Shown: positions 37,704 to 47,483, counted from the stretch's first letter. The stretch is DNA of 64,000 nt from Rhodohalobacter halophilus (GCF_001715195.1 NZ_MDWE01000023.1:1-64000); one strand, 5' to 3'. Numbers and translations are program-made. Notes: generated by a model from the letters alone, not told the origin.

Positions 37704-38399
37704 TCATTTTACGCTTTCAAGCACACCTGCATGTAGATTATAAAGACGGTCACATCGCTCGGCAATTTCGTGTTCATGAGTAATCAAAACGAGGGATACC
37801 TGTTCAGTTTCCCGAAGCTCAAATAGTAGATCTAAAATGATCTGAGTGTTATTTTCATCCAGATTACCGGTGGGTTCATCTGCCAGAATGATGGATGGAT
37901 TATTCATAAGTGCACGTGCCATAGATACCCGCTGCTGCTCTCCGCCGGATAATTGTGAAGGTCGATGATTTAACCTTTCGGCAAGCCCAAAACGATTTAG
38001 CAGATCCGTAGCCCGTAACTCGGCCTTCTTCATCCCAAGATTCTGTATAAGTGCAGGCATCATAACATTTTCAATAGCCGTAAACTCCGGTAGCAGATGA
38101 TGGAACTGAAAAACAAAGCCGACATTTCTGTTTCTCAGATCAGCAAGTTTGTCCGGTTTATGATCATAAATCGATTCATCGTTCCAGAATACATTTCCTT
38201 CGTTTGGCCGGTCAAGTCCACCCAGAATGTGCAAAAGCGTACTTTTTCCGCTTCCGCTTGATCCAACAATACTTACCATTTCAGACGATTTTAAAGTGAG
38301 ATCAATCCCTCTGAGAATGTGCAGATCTTCCGCTCCTGATTCAGATTTAAACTTTTTGTGGATATTTTCACATCGTAAAACGGTAGGTGATGAGCTCAT
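37704..38399 (-). CDS. lolD: LolD-type ABC transporter ATP-binding protein
   Basis: The 231-residue ATPase has Walker [12 protein letters not shown] (about residue 41), the Q-loop '[18 protein letters not shown]', signature '[15 protein letters not shown]', Walker B '[12 protein letters not shown]' and the H-loop 'LITHEHEIA'. 'HHLLPEFTA' and 'GGLDRPNEG' are typical of LolD, which powers lipoprotein release from the inner membrane. The LolCE permease is not adjacent, so a MacB-type or other LolD-like ATPase remains possible. The ATG overlaps the ymdB stop by 4 bases. Confidence 0.88.
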   Translation of the reverse strand: MSSSPTVLRCENIHKKFKSESGAEDLHILRGIDLTLKSSEMVSIVGSSGSGKSTLLHILGGLDRPNEGNVFWNDESIYDHKPDKLADLRNRNVGFVFQFHHLLPEFTAIENVMMPALIQNLGMKKAELRATDLLNRFGLAERLNHRPSQLSGGEQQRVSMARALMNNPSIILADEPTGNLDENNTQIILDLLFELRETEQVSLVLITHEHEIAERCDRLYNLHAGVLESVK

Positions 38400-39211
38400 G
38401 AATCAGATGTTGTGTTAAATTCCGGAAAAATAACAGGTTCGATTTTTGTGCATTTAGCCGATTCAGAGTCAATTTCGAGGTAAACTCCACAGATTCTGTT
38501 ATCATTATCGGCAATTTTGTATTTCTGAGGCGTACCCAGCCTAAATCTATTGATGGAGGTCTTTTTATCCATTCCAATTACAGAATCAAACGGCCCGGTC
38601 ATCCCGGCATCGGTCAGATACCCTGTACCTTTTGGTAAAATTCGCGCATCGTTTGTTGGAATATGTGTGTGAGTACCAATTACAGCCGACACCTTTCCGT
38701 CAACAGTCCAGGCAAACGCCATCTTTTCGGCAGTTGCTTCTGCATGAAAGTCGATAAACACGATATCGGTCTCCTCTTTAATTTTTTCCAAAGCCCATTC
38801 TGCAGTGGAAAATGGATCATCAATGTCGGGCATAAAGGTTCGACCCTGCAGATTCAATACACCAACTTTCAGGTCCGATTTTTTAACCTTATAAATTCCA
38901 TATCCAAAACCTGCATTTCCTTTTGGATAGTTCATCGGGCGCAGAAGGTTCTCATCGGTTTTCATGTATGAGAAAATTTTCCACTTATCAAAAGAGTGGT
39001 TTCCGCCGGTAATTACATCTACATCCAGATCATAAAGTCGCTGTACGATGTGGCGGTTTACACCTCGGCCTTCATGAGAGTTCTCTGCATTTGCAATTAT
39101 AAAATCCGGGGAATATTTATCACGAATGGGAGGGAACATCGTCTCAAGCAGATTGAGACCGGGCTCACCCACAATGTCTGAGATGAAAAATAGCTTCAGT
39201 TTTTTTGACAT
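38396..39211 (-). CDS. YmdB-family metallophosphoesterase
   Basis: The 271-residue enzyme matches the TIGR00282/YmdB family: metal-site motifs 'FISDIVGEPG', 'NAENSHEGRG', 'GGNHSFD', 'IDFHAEATAEK' and 'GTHTHIPTND'. B. subtilis YmdB is a 2',3'-cyclic-nucleotide phosphodiesterase and lies next to the RNase Y gene. Here no rny gene is present, although zapA, often beside rny in this phylum, is 0.8 kb upstream. It overlaps lolD by 4 bases. Confidence 0.9.
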   Translation of the reverse strand: MSKKLKLFFISDIVGEPGLNLLETMFPPIRDKYSPDFIIANAENSHEGRGVNRHIVQRLYDLDVDVITGGNHSFDKWKIFSYMKTDENLLRPMNYPKGNAGFGYGIYKVKKSDLKVGVLNLQGRTFMPDIDDPFSTAEWALEKIKEETDIVFIDFHAEATAEKMAFAWTVDGKVSAVIGTHTHIPTNDARILPKGTGYLTDAGMTGPFDSVIGMDKKTSINRFRLGTPQKYKIADNDNRICGVYLEIDSESAKCTKIEPVIFPEFNTTSDS

Positions 39212-39292
39212 GTATTTGATTTGTCAGGCATTTAAAAAATCTGTGGTAAGGTAAAGAAAAGTGAGGGGAGAACCACAGAATTCTCTCGCAAA

Positions 39293-39907
39293 CTAAACGA
39301 ATGCAGCGATAGTAATAAAGTGGCTGACACTGCCGGCAAGCACAAAAAGATGCCAGATTCCGTGCGCCAGTTTATGTTTGCTGTCGAGAACATAAAAGAG
39401 TACTCCCATGGTGTAGAGCAGCCCGCCAGCCATCAGCCAATCCATAGCAGTTACTGAAAGATTATTCATCAGTGGCTCCATCACCAAAATAACAAGCCAT
39501 CCCATCAATAGGTAGATGACCAACGGTAAGATTCTGTGACCTTTTTGAGGCAGTAAATCTATAACAATGCCAATCATGGCTAATCCCCAAATAATGGCGA
39601 AGATGGTCCATCCAATGTGATTAGGCAACGTGACAAGAGTAAACGGCGTATAGGTACCTGCAATCAGAAGATAGATTGCGATGTGATCAAACTTCTGGAA
39701 GATTTTCTTCCACTTTCCCCTGAAACTGTGATAAAGTGTGGAAAACAAGTAAAGAATAACCAGGGTGGATCCGTAAACGGTAAAGGAGGCGATTTTCCAA
39801 ATATCGCCTTGTTGAATGGACAGATAGAGTAGTAATGCAAAGCCTGCAACAGCAGCAATTACGCCAATAAGATGTGAAATGGAATTGAAACGTTCTCCTT
39901 TATACAT
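39293..39907 (-). CDS. Hemolysin III / PAQR-family membrane protein
   Basis: The 204-residue protein has seven predicted membrane segments. The three conserved metal-site regions of the family are visible: 'STLYHSF', 'FDHIAIYLLIAGTYTPF' and 'HKLAHGIWHLFVLAGSVSHF'. Relatives are named hemolysin III or YqfA and are related to adiponectin receptors. Their bacterial role is not settled; membrane homeostasis has been proposed. It is 74 bases downstream of zapA. Confidence 0.9.
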   Translation of the reverse strand: MYKGERFNSISHLIGVIAAVAGFALLLYLSIQQGDIWKIASFTVYGSTLVILYLFSTLYHSFRGKWKKIFQKFDHIAIYLLIAGTYTPFTLVTLPNHIGWTIFAIIWGLAMIGIVIDLLPQKGHRILPLVIYLLMGWLVILVMEPLMNNLSVTAMDWLMAGGLLYTMGVLFYVLDSKHKLAHGIWHLFVLAGSVSHFITIAAFV

Positions 39908-39981
39908 GATGAAAAATAGAGGTAAAGTAAATAGTGAGGTACTAACGCTTAAAGTAGCTCAAAAATTCTTTATCAGCTAAA

Positions 39982-40275
39982 TCAGGTCAGCTCTTTGATG
40001 AAATTTTCAAGTTTATCATTCACCTGATCCATCAACTCACTCTCTTTGTCCTCCTGAACCTGAAGTCTAGATCTTAATTCAAACAGTTCTTCAGCAATAT
40101 TCAGACAGGCGAGTATCATCACTGTTGAGTCGGGCTGGTTAGAGAGCTGATTACGATACATTCTGAATTTTTCATCGACAAACTGTGCCATTTGCCGAGT
40201 AGCTTCCACTTCACTCTCCTCAACTTTAAGGGGAATTTGCTTACCCATGATCGTTACTTTAATCGACTGCATCAT
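39982..40275 (-). CDS. zapA: Cell division protein ZapA
   Basis: ZapA bundles FtsZ filaments at the division ring. The 97-residue protein has the short N-terminal beta domain ('SIKVTIMGKQIPLKV'), a conserved helix 'VDEKFRMYRNQ' and 'VMILACLNIAEELFELRSRLQ' leading into a C-terminal coiled coil. It starts two bases after the small coiled-coil gene upstream, an arrangement often seen downstream of pheT in this phylum. Confidence 0.88.
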   Translation of the reverse strand: MMQSIKVTIMGKQIPLKVEESEVEATRQMAQFVDEKFRMYRNQLSNQPDSTVMILACLNIAEELFELRSRLQVQEDKESELMDQVNDKLENFIKELT

Positions 40276-40277
40276 AG

Positions 40278-40526
40278 CTATTTATTCAGATGTTGATTCA
40301 ACTTTTCAATGAGTCCGTCAACTTTATGCCTCATGGCAATTCGTTCCGATTCGCTGATAGATGAGAAGATATCGGTTTGCTCTTTCTGTATCTCTTCCAG
40401 CTTTGATTTAAGCTTCAGGTTTTCCCGGCTCAGTTCCTTGTTCTTCTTTCTAAGTGATTGAACCTCAGTCCGTATCTGCTCCAGAAGATTGAAAAAAGTT
40501 TCCTTTTGAATTTCACTGATAGCCAT
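40278..40526 (-). CDS. Small coiled-coil protein, ZapB-like
   Basis: The 82-residue product is almost wholly heptad-patterned, with a Lys/Glu-rich coiled coil at about 12-50 (LRKKNKELSRENLKLKSKL) and a second helix. It lies between pheT (12 bases) and zapA (2 bases). Size, coiled-coil content and linkage to zapA suggest a ZapB-like partner at the division ring, but coiled coils match easily and no specific motif proves it. Confidence 0.6.
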   Translation of the reverse strand: MAISEIQKETFFNLLEQIRTEVQSLRKKNKELSRENLKLKSKLEEIQKEQTDIFSSISESERIAMRHKVDGLIEKLNQHLNK

Positions 40527-40538
40527 AAGTAAGCTAAT

Positions 40539-42956
40539 TTAAGATCTCAATTTAGCTCCAAAGTCGTTCTCCAAAGATTGAACAATTTTTTGAACTTTCG
40601 GTTCTACATCTTTGATTGTCAACGTTTTATTAGGATCTAAAAAAGTGAGCCTAAATGCAATACTTTTTTTCTCTTCTCCAATATTTTTTCCTTCATAAAC
40701 ATCAAAAACCGATATAGACTTGAGTGTATCATCTGCGGCTTTTTGAATACCTGAAGAGAGCTCACCCGCTCGGATCGACTTATCAACGATAAAGGCGGCA
40801 TCAAACTCGAATGAAGGGAATTTGGCAACCGGAGTGTAGGTAGTTTCAGATCGTCCGGCATTCAATTCAAACAGTTCAGTTAAATCAACTTCTGCTATAA
40901 ATACATCCTGCCCAACATCAAAGCTCTTCAATACCTCTTCATCCAACTGCTGCAGAGTTGCAATGATCTTTCCATCCAGCAAATAGTTAAGAGAGTAATT
41001 GCTCTCCGCTTTTCGCTCAACTTTTCCATCAATATTTAGAAAATGTATTAACGACTCAAGATCAGATTTGATGTCAAACACCGAATAAGCTTCCGATGCA
41101 CCCTGCCAGTTATCTGATCTCTTCTGACCGCAAACTCCCATCAGAAGGTTTGTGTGTTCCCGGACTCCCTCAATCCAGGTACTTTGTTCTTTCTCAACAT
41201 TTTTGAAGACGTGCCCAATCTCGAAGAAGCGAATATTCTCGATATTCCGGTTCAGGTTGTAACGGATTGACTTCAGGAATCCGCCACTGAGATGGGTTCT
41301 TAAGGTTGTATTCTCCTGAGATACAGGATTCAGTGTTGAAATCTGTTCCTCTCTATCTGCCAAGGCATCTGCTTCTTTCTGAGAAAGGAGGGAGTTGGTT
41401 GTAATCTCTTTGTAGCCAAGACTTCGAGCAAATCTTCTTATTTTCTGATTGTAAACTTCAGTCTCTGACAGTGTTTCCGGTGTAAAAAATGGAGAAGTTT
41501 CAGGAGACGGTATATTATTATAATCGAATATACGTCCTACTTCCTCAATCAGATCAATCTCCCTGGATACATCCGGGCGAAAAGTCGGAACTTTGCAAAG
41601 AAGCTGACCTTCACCGGCAAGGGTAGTTTCAAACTCAAGATCGTTCAAAATCTTCTCGGCATCCTTCATCTTTAAGGAGGTACCCAGCACCCGGTTTATT
41701 CTGGAAAGCCTGAGTTTCACTTCACACGGTTCAAACTTCACAGGATGAACATCTGCGTATCCTTCTACAATTTCACCGCCGGCAAGTTTCACAATCAGTT
41801 CTGCTGCGCGCTGAGCGGCTTTGAGTTGAATTTCAGGGTCAATGCCTCGTTCAAACCGATAGGAGCTGTCAGTTTGCAAAGCAAGGCTTTTAGAAGTTTT
41901 CCTGATGGATGAAGGTTTAAAATACGCACTTTCGATCAGTATGTTGGTTGTGCTGTCAGTAACTTCACTGTTTTCTCCACCCATCACACCGGCAATTGCC
42001 ACCGGTCCGTTTCCATCACAAATGAATAGGGAACCGGCCGGAACCTCACGTTCTACATCGTCCAGTGTTGTGAATTTAACGTCCTTGTCAAATGTTTTAA
42101 CGTCTATTTTCTTATCGGCAATTTTATCATAATCAAATGCATGGAGAGGCTGCCCAATTTCGTGCAATATAAAATTCGTTACGTCAACTACGTTATTTCT
42201 TGGGCGTAACCCAATGGCTGTTAATCGCTGTTTCAGCCAGGCAGGTGATTCTTTTATTTCAACACCTTTCACCATCATCCCCACATAACGGTGACACTTC
42301 GTTTTGTCTTCAATAGATATAGAAATTTGGTCATCAATCGAGCCTGCTTTCGATACTAATTCGTTGTACGGGTTTTTTAGGGGGCTGCCGGTCACGGCAG
42401 AAAGGTCACGTGCTACTCCAACATGACAAGCTGCATCGGGACGATTTGGCGTGAGGCCAATTTCAATAATTACATCCTTTTCAACATCCAGGGCCTTCTT
42501 AAGCGGAGTTCCGGCTTCCAGATCAGGATGAAGCACCATAATTCCTGAATGGTCATCACTCAGGCCCAGCTCAGATTCCGAACAGATCATTCCATTTGAT
42601 TTCTCTCCACGTAACTTCGCCTTTTTGATCTTCAGGTAACTTCCGTCCTCCATGGGTAACGGCATTACAGAGCCGACAGTGGCAACGGGTACTTTCTGTC
42701 CTACAGCAACATTGGGTGCTCCACAAATAATTTGGACTGTATCGGAGCCTACATTGACATCACAAATCTGAAGTTTATCAGCGTTAGGGTGAGCTTTTAC
42801 CTCGAGTACTTCCCCAACAACAAAACCGTCAAAATCAGAACCGATCTGCTCCATTCCTTCTACCTCAAGTCCGGAGAGGGTTAATTTCTCTGAAGTTTCT
42901 TCGGGTGTTAAATCAAGATCGATATACTCTTTTAACCAGTTGTAAGAGATGTTCAT
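40539..42956 (-). CDS. pheT: Phenylalanyl-tRNA synthetase beta subunit
   Basis: The 805-residue subunit has the tRNA-binding (EMAP-like) domain at about 40-150 ('VGEVLEVKAHPNADKLQICDV', quoted in part). The B3/B4 editing domain with 'RYVGMMVKGV' follows, then B5 with 'RPDVSREIDLIEEVGRIFDY', a core module and a C-terminal anticodon-binding FDX-ACB domain from about 710. It acts with PheS as a heterotetramer. It follows pheS by 81 bases. Confidence 0.96.
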   Translation of the reverse strand: MNISYNWLKEYIDLDLTPEETSEKLTLSGLEVEGMEQIGSDFDGFVVGEVLEVKAHPNADKLQICDVNVGSDTVQIICGAPNVAVGQKVPVATVGSVMPLPMEDGSYLKIKKAKLRGEKSNGMICSESELGLSDDHSGIMVLHPDLEAGTPLKKALDVEKDVIIEIGLTPNRPDAACHVGVARDLSAVTGSPLKNPYNELVSKAGSIDDQISISIEDKTKCHRYVGMMVKGVEIKESPAWLKQRLTAIGLRPRNNVVDVTNFILHEIGQPLHAFDYDKIADKKIDVKTFDKDVKFTTLDDVEREVPAGSLFICDGNGPVAIAGVMGGENSEVTDSTTNILIESAYFKPSSIRKTSKSLALQTDSSYRFERGIDPEIQLKAAQRAAELIVKLAGGEIVEGYADVHPVKFEPCEVKLRLSRINRVLGTSLKMKDAEKILNDLEFETTLAGEGQLLCKVPTFRPDVSREIDLIEEVGRIFDYNNIPSPETSPFFTPETLSETEVYNQKIRRFARSLGYKEITTNSLLSQKEADALADREEQISTLNPVSQENTTLRTHLSGGFLKSIRYNLNRNIENIRFFEIGHVFKNVEKEQSTWIEGVREHTNLLMGVCGQKRSDNWQGASEAYSVFDIKSDLESLIHFLNIDGKVERKAESNYSLNYLLDGKIIATLQQLDEEVLKSFDVGQDVFIAEVDLTELFELNAGRSETTYTPVAKFPSFEFDAAFIVDKSIRAGELSSGIQKAADDTLKSISVFDVYEGKNIGEEKKSIAFRLTFLDPNKTLTIKDVEPKVQKIVQSLENDFGAKLRS

Positions 42957-43037
42957 GCGTAATGTCGTTCGGTTTTATCAGTCTGAAAGTTGTTGTTTGA
43001 ATTGTTTAAATAACAATCTGAATAGAGAAATAGCGTG

Positions 43038-44048
43038 TTACGATTTGAACTGCTCTAAAAATCGGATGTCATTTTCATAGAGAAGACGAATGTCATCGAT
43101 TCCATAGCGAAGCATGGCAATTCGGTCAACGCCCATTCCAAAAGCGAAACCGGTATAGATTTCCGGATCCACATTCACAGATTCAAATACATTGGGATCG
43201 ACCATTCCGGCGCCCAGGATCTCCAGCCACTGACCACCTTTCTCATTCTCCCACCACACATCCATCTCGATACTGGGTTCAGTAAATGGAAAGTAGGAGG
43301 GACGCACACGGTATTTCACATCGCTGCCATACATAAGTTTCGCAAACATGACGAGCGTTTCAATCAGCTCACCCATGTTAACATTCTTATCCACATAAAG
43401 TCCCTCAACTTGATTAAACTGGAAATAAGATTTTGCTGTTACGGCCTCATTTCTGTACACACGCCCCGGCATGATGGACCTGAGTGGCGGCTGCTGATTT
43501 TTCATCAAACGAATTTGAACGGGTGAAGTATGAGTTCTTAAAACCAGGTCCTGCTCATTTTGGTCATCCGATTTTCGAACAAAAAATGTATCCTGCATGT
43601 CCCGGGCAGGGTGGTCAGGCGGAAAGTTGAGTGCAGTAAAATTGTGAAAATCGTTCTCCAATTCCGGACCGTCTGCTATGTTAAAACCAAGCCTCAAAAA
43701 TATCTGCTTCATCTCATCAAGTGCCTGGGTGAGAGGGTGAAAAGAGCCGGCATAGGTTGGTTCTACAGGCAGCGTAATATCATCTAAAGCACCAAACTCT
43801 TTTCGGGTTGCTTTTTTGAGTTCAAGCTGTGCGTCATCAAACTTTTGCTGAGCGAGAACTTTAACGCCATTCATCGCTTTACCAACTTCCGCTTTTTGCT
43901 CTTTCGGCACCTTACCCATCAAGGCGAACATACTCTGGATCTTTCCGTTACGGGAGAGGAATTCTAATCGAAAGGCTTCCAGATCATCTTCATTTGAAAT
44001 GTTAAAATCTTGAATCTCTTTTTTGATCTTTTCAATGTTGTCGATCAT
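43038..44048 (-). CDS. pheS: Phenylalanyl-tRNA synthetase alpha subunit
   Basis: The 336-residue class II catalytic subunit has an N-terminal coiled coil that binds tRNA. Core motifs are 'HPLTQALDEMKQIFLRLGF', 'DMQDTFFV', 'LRTHTSPVQIRLM', 'PGRVYRNEAVTAKSYFQFNQVEG' (quoted as a motif 2 region) and 'GFAFGMGVDRIAMLRYGIDD' (motif 3). It starts a transcription unit separated from rplT by a terminator. Confidence 0.96.
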   Translation of the reverse strand: MIDNIEKIKKEIQDFNISNEDDLEAFRLEFLSRNGKIQSMFALMGKVPKEQKAEVGKAMNGVKVLAQQKFDDAQLELKKATRKEFGALDDITLPVEPTYAGSFHPLTQALDEMKQIFLRLGFNIADGPELENDFHNFTALNFPPDHPARDMQDTFFVRKSDDQNEQDLVLRTHTSPVQIRLMKNQQPPLRSIMPGRVYRNEAVTAKSYFQFNQVEGLYVDKNVNMGELIETLVMFAKLMYGSDVKYRVRPSYFPFTEPSIEMDVWWENEKGGQWLEILGAGMVDPNVFESVNVDPEIYTGFAFGMGVDRIAMLRYGIDDIRLLYENDIRFLEQFKS

Positions 44049-44111
44049 GCCGTTATGCGCTTTTAAAAGACTCTAAGGAGAGTATGGTTAGTAAGTTCGT
44101 CAATAATTGAT

Positions 44112-44148
44112 AAAAAAAAGCCGGCAAACCTTAAAAGATCTGCCGGCT
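44112..44148 (-). terminator. Terminator after rplT
   Basis: On the minus strand AGCCGGCA pairs perfectly with TGCCGGCT across a 14-base loop and is followed by a run of T residues (44112-44118). It ends the thrS-infC-rpmI-rplT transcript before pheS. Confidence 0.88.
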
Positions 44149-44166
44149 GTAAATAGGAAATAACAA

Positions 44167-44514
44167 TTAGTTTACTGCTTCTTTGACAATTGCAGCAAAT
44201 GTTTCCGGATCGCGAACGGCGATGTCGGCCAACATTTTTCGATTAATTTCCATGTTGTTTTCTTTCATGCCGTGAATAAGCTTGGCATAAGTGGTTCCGT
44301 TTAATCGAGCAGCTGCATTTATACGCGTAATCCAAAGCCGACGAAACATTCTTTTACGAACCTTTCGGTCGCGGTATTGGTACTGAAGACCTTTTTCTAC
44401 CGCATTTTTGGCAACGGTGTAAACGTTTTTGCGTCTGCCCCAATAGCCTTTCGCCTTATTGAGTATCTTACGGCGACGGCGACGGGAAGCCACCAGATTT
44501 CGTGATCGTGGCAT
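44167..44514 (-). CDS. rplT: 50S ribosomal protein L20
   Basis: The 115-residue basic protein shows the L20 N-terminal tail '[24 protein letters not shown]', quoted only to mark the family, and '[20 protein letters not shown]'. L20 binds 23S rRNA early in assembly and in many bacteria represses its own operon. It follows rpmI by 37 bases. Confidence 0.97.
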   Translation of the reverse strand: MPRSRNLVASRRRRRKILNKAKGYWGRRKNVYTVAKNAVEKGLQYQYRDRKVRKRMFRRLWITRINAAARLNGTTYAKLIHGMKENNMEINRKMLADIAVRDPETFAAIVKEAVN

Positions 44515-44551
44515 TTTTACTTAACGTTTAGAGATTAATTGTTTAGTGTAA

Positions 44552-44755
44552 TTACTTTCCACCGTAGGGGAGCATATCCTTGATTGAGGATTCATCAGCT
44601 TTGTGAACCAATGCATCCTTGCCGAGGTTATTTTTCCGCTTCGATGTTTTCTTTGTCAAAATGTGACGCTTATAAGCTTTCTTGCGCTTAATTTTACCGG
44701 AACCGGTAACCTTAAAACGCTTCTTGGCGCCACTATTCGATTTCATTTTAGGCAT
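44552..44755 (-). CDS. rpmI: 50S ribosomal protein L35
   Basis: The 67-residue basic protein begins '[20 protein letters not shown]' and carries the '[19 protein letters not shown]' stretch typical of L35. It lies 72 bases after infC and 37 before rplT, the usual order. Confidence 0.97.
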   Translation of the reverse strand: MPKMKSNSGAKKRFKVTGSGKIKRKKAYKRHILTKKTSKRKNNLGKDALVHKADESSIKDMLPYGGK

Positions 44756-44827
44756 AATTAGCGTAATTGTCTGAAATTATAAAGAACAGAAAGATAAAAA
44801 TGTTTGAGTTCTGATAAAAGCTATTCT

Positions 44828-45370
44828 TTAATCTTTTGACGGAGACAATACCATGATCATTCTTCGCCCTTCCATGGTCGGTTTGGACTCAATTTTACTC
44901 ACGTCGCTCAACTCTTCAGCCAGATTTTGCAGTAGCTCCTCACCTTGCTCCGTATAGAGCATATCTCGGCCTCTGAACTGCACAGTAGCCTTAACTTTAT
45001 CGCCACCTTCCAAAAACTCTCTTGCGTGACGAGTTTTAAATTCAAGGTCGTGATCGTCTGTTGTAGGACGGAAACGCAGCTCTTTTACCTGTATGGTGTG
45101 CTGTTTCTTTTTGGCTTCCTTCTCCTTTTTCTTTTTTTCGTACATGAATTTTCCAAAGTCGATCACCTTGCAAACCGGCGGTTTGGCATTGGGTGCAACT
45201 TCCACTAAGTCCATGTCAAATGATTCGGCAATTTGCAGGGCCCGTTCAACTGAAACGATTTCGTGATCTTCATCAGGCTTAATTAACCTGACTTTTGAAG
45301 CCCGAATCTCGTTATTGACCCTGGGCCGGTCATCATCTCGTTTTCTTCTCATAGGTCGTCGTCTTGCGAT
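44828..45370 (-). CDS. infC: Translation initiation factor IF-3 (probable AUC start)
   Basis: IF-3 binds the 30S subunit and rejects non-standard start codons. The 180-residue form proposed here starts at ATC (45368-45370) and reads I/M-ARRRPMRRKR, an Arg-rich IF-3 leader. AGAGG lies seven bases upstream of that codon. The in-frame ATG at 45350-45352 has no Shine-Dalgarno sequence. Core motifs 'NNEIRASKVRLI', 'DLVEVAPNAKPPVCKVIDFGKF' (in part) and 'VKELRFRPTTDDHDLEFK' are clear. A rare start codon is the known basis of IF-3 self-repression in E. coli, where it is AUU. If the ATG is used, the protein has 174 residues. Confidence 0.93.
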   Translation of the reverse strand: MARRRPMRRKRDDDRPRVNNEIRASKVRLIKPDEDHEIVSVERALQIAESFDMDLVEVAPNAKPPVCKVIDFGKFMYEKKKKEKEAKKKQHTIQVKELRFRPTTDDHDLEFKTRHAREFLEGGDKVKATVQFRGRDMLYTEQGEELLQNLAEELSDVSKIESKPTMEGRRMIMVLSPSKD

Positions 45371-45377
45371 AAGTAAA

Positions 45378-45382
45378 CCTCT
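45378..45382 (-). promoter_or_regulatory. Shine-Dalgarno site placing the infC start at AUC
   Basis: AGAGG on the minus strand is seven bases before the ATC codon and 25 before the first ATG. Only the ATC start has ideal spacing. Confidence 0.6.
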
Positions 45383-45388
45383 GTGTTT

Positions 45389-47338
45389 TTATTTATGATT
45401 AGATATTAATGATTTCGAGTTTATCTCGTCCATCACTTTGTCAAAAAATTCATCGAGCGAAAACGTTCCAATATCGCCTTTTTTATGTCGTCTGACGGAT
45501 ACGGTTCGATCTTTCTGCTCTTTGGCTCCAACTATTAACATATAGGGAATTTTTGCATTTTCTGCATCCCTTATTTTTCCGCCAATCATTTCGGAGCGGG
45601 TGTCCACTTCTACGCGAACTCCTTCGGCTTCAAATTTAGCAGCACACTCTTCAGCGTAACTGTTAAAATCTTCCGAAATCGGTAAAACCTTCATCTGTAA
45701 AGGGGAGAGCCACAGTGGGAAATCACCTGCAAAATGTTCAATTAAAATACTTACAAATCGTTCCATTGACCCAAAAGGGGCTCGATGGATAATTACCGGT
45801 CTGTGCTTATTATTATCTGATCCCACATAGGTCAGATCAAACCGCTCCGGCATTACATAATCAACTTGAACAGTTCCAAGCTGCCACTTTCTACCGATGG
45901 CATCCCGGATAATAAAATCGATTTTTGGTCCGTAAAAACTGGCTTCTCCGAGTGCAACTTTATAATCGAGATCCATCTCATCGGCTACCTCTTTGATTTC
46001 CTGTTGCGCTCGCTCCCAATATTCATTGTTGCCACCATACTTTTTGTCATTGTCATCCCGGAAAGAGAGACGAATATCTACCGGCATTCCAAAAGTGCTA
46101 AATACAAATTGAGTAAGCTCGATCGTGCTTTTTATTTCACCCTTAAGCTGATCGTGTGTGCAGTAAATGTGAGCATCATCCTGGGTAAACCCGCGCACAC
46201 GAGACAAGCCATTCAGCTCTCCGCTCTGCTCATAACGGTACACGGAGCCAAATTCAGCAAGCCTGAGCGGGAGATCACGATAACTGCGCAGTTCATTTGA
46301 ATAAATTCTGTGATGATGAGGGCAGTTCATCGGTTTGAGCATATACTTCTCATCATCCACCTCCATCGGATCAAACTGAGAATCCTTGTAGTAAGGGTAG
46401 TGCCCGGAAGTTTCATAAAGCTCAATATTGGCAATATGAGGAGTGATTACCTCTTTATAGCCGCGCTTTTTCTGTTCATCACGCAAAAAAGCTTCCAGTG
46501 TTCTGCGCAGTACGGTACCATTCGGCAACCATAACGGTAATCCGGAGCCAACCATGCGGTCCATCATGTAAATACCGAGCTCTTTGCCCAGTTTTTTATG
46601 ATCTCGCTTTTTGGCCTCTTCAAGCTGCTCAAGATACTCTTTCAGCATTTTCTGTTTGGGAAACGTAATTCCGTAAATTCTCGTCAGCTGTTTGCTATCC
46701 ACATCACCGCGCCAGTAGGCACCGGACATGCTGGTGAGTTTAGCTGCCTTGATCAGGGAAGTATTAGGAATGTGCGGACCTTTACACAAATCTGTGAAAT
46801 CACCTTGCTCATAAAATGTGATGGTTCCGTCTTCCAGATCCTTAATCAGGTCAACTTTATACTCATTGCCTTTCTCCTTATAGAAGGTGAGAGCTTCCTC
46901 CTTGGAAACTTCACGCCGTTTGAACTCCTCCTTATTTCTTGCAAGTTCAATCATCTTCTCTTCAATTTTCGGGAGATCGTCCAGACCTACTGTTTTATCC
47001 CCGAAATCGATATCGTAATAGAATCCGTTTTCAATTGGAGGACCAATTCCAAATTTTGCATCAGGGTACAGTTCCTGAACAGCTTCGGCCAGCAGATGGG
47101 CAGATGAGTGCCAGAATGTGTACTGTCCGTCTTCCGAATCCCATGTGTTAATTTCTATAGTACCATTTTCAGTAATAGGAGCGTCAAGATCTTGAATGGT
47201 ACCATTCACGGTTACACTTAACGCATTGCGAGCTAATCCCTTAGAAATAGATTCGGCGACTTCATATCCTGAAATTCCTTTCTTATACTCTTTTTCAGCA
47301 CCATCAGGAAAGGTGAGCGTAATAAAATCTTCTGGCAT
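45389..47338 (-). CDS. thrS: Threonyl-tRNA synthetase
   Basis: The 649-residue class II synthetase has a TGS domain (about 5-65), the editing domain with 'FWHSSAHLLAEAV' (zinc-type HxxxH), and catalytic motifs 'MVGSGLPLWLPNGT', 'YMLKPMNCPHHHRIYS', 'FGSVYRYEQSGELNGLSRVRGFTQDDAH' (quoted as motif 2) and 'HRAPFGSMERF'. A C-terminal anticodon-binding domain follows from about residue 545. It is the first gene of the thrS-infC-rpmI-rplT unit, with infC starting 18 bases after its stop if AUC is used. Confidence 0.97.
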   Translation of the reverse strand: MPEDFITLTFPDGAEKEYKKGISGYEVAESISKGLARNALSVTVNGTIQDLDAPITENGTIEINTWDSEDGQYTFWHSSAHLLAEAVQELYPDAKFGIGPPIENGFYYDIDFGDKTVGLDDLPKIEEKMIELARNKEEFKRREVSKEEALTFYKEKGNEYKVDLIKDLEDGTITFYEQGDFTDLCKGPHIPNTSLIKAAKLTSMSGAYWRGDVDSKQLTRIYGITFPKQKMLKEYLEQLEEAKKRDHKKLGKELGIYMMDRMVGSGLPLWLPNGTVLRRTLEAFLRDEQKKRGYKEVITPHIANIELYETSGHYPYYKDSQFDPMEVDDEKYMLKPMNCPHHHRIYSNELRSYRDLPLRLAEFGSVYRYEQSGELNGLSRVRGFTQDDAHIYCTHDQLKGEIKSTIELTQFVFSTFGMPVDIRLSFRDDNDKKYGGNNEYWERAQQEIKEVADEMDLDYKVALGEASFYGPKIDFIIRDAIGRKWQLGTVQVDYVMPERFDLTYVGSDNNKHRPVIIHRAPFGSMERFVSILIEHFAGDFPLWLSPLQMKVLPISEDFNSYAEECAAKFEAEGVRVEVDTRSEMIGGKIRDAENAKIPYMLIVGAKEQKDRTVSVRRHKKGDIGTFSLDEFFDKVMDEINSKSLISNHK

Positions 47339-47483
47339 TAAATTTTTTGTCTGTGAGGAAAAAGTTTATTTCGTTAACATGTGAACTGTTAAAATACAAA
47401 ATCCTGACAATCCTTTAAACTGTTATCTCTGTTTGATATAGTTGAAATAAATTTCATCGGGAAGGTGCAGAAATAAAAACTAC

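Noticed and set aside
39908-39981. 6S RNA downstream of zapA
   Set aside because: The gap is only 74 bases, too short for 6S RNA, and no matching fold is visible.
46598-47107. 169-codon frame on the plus strand within thrS
   Set aside because: It is antisense to conserved synthetase motifs; no independent support.
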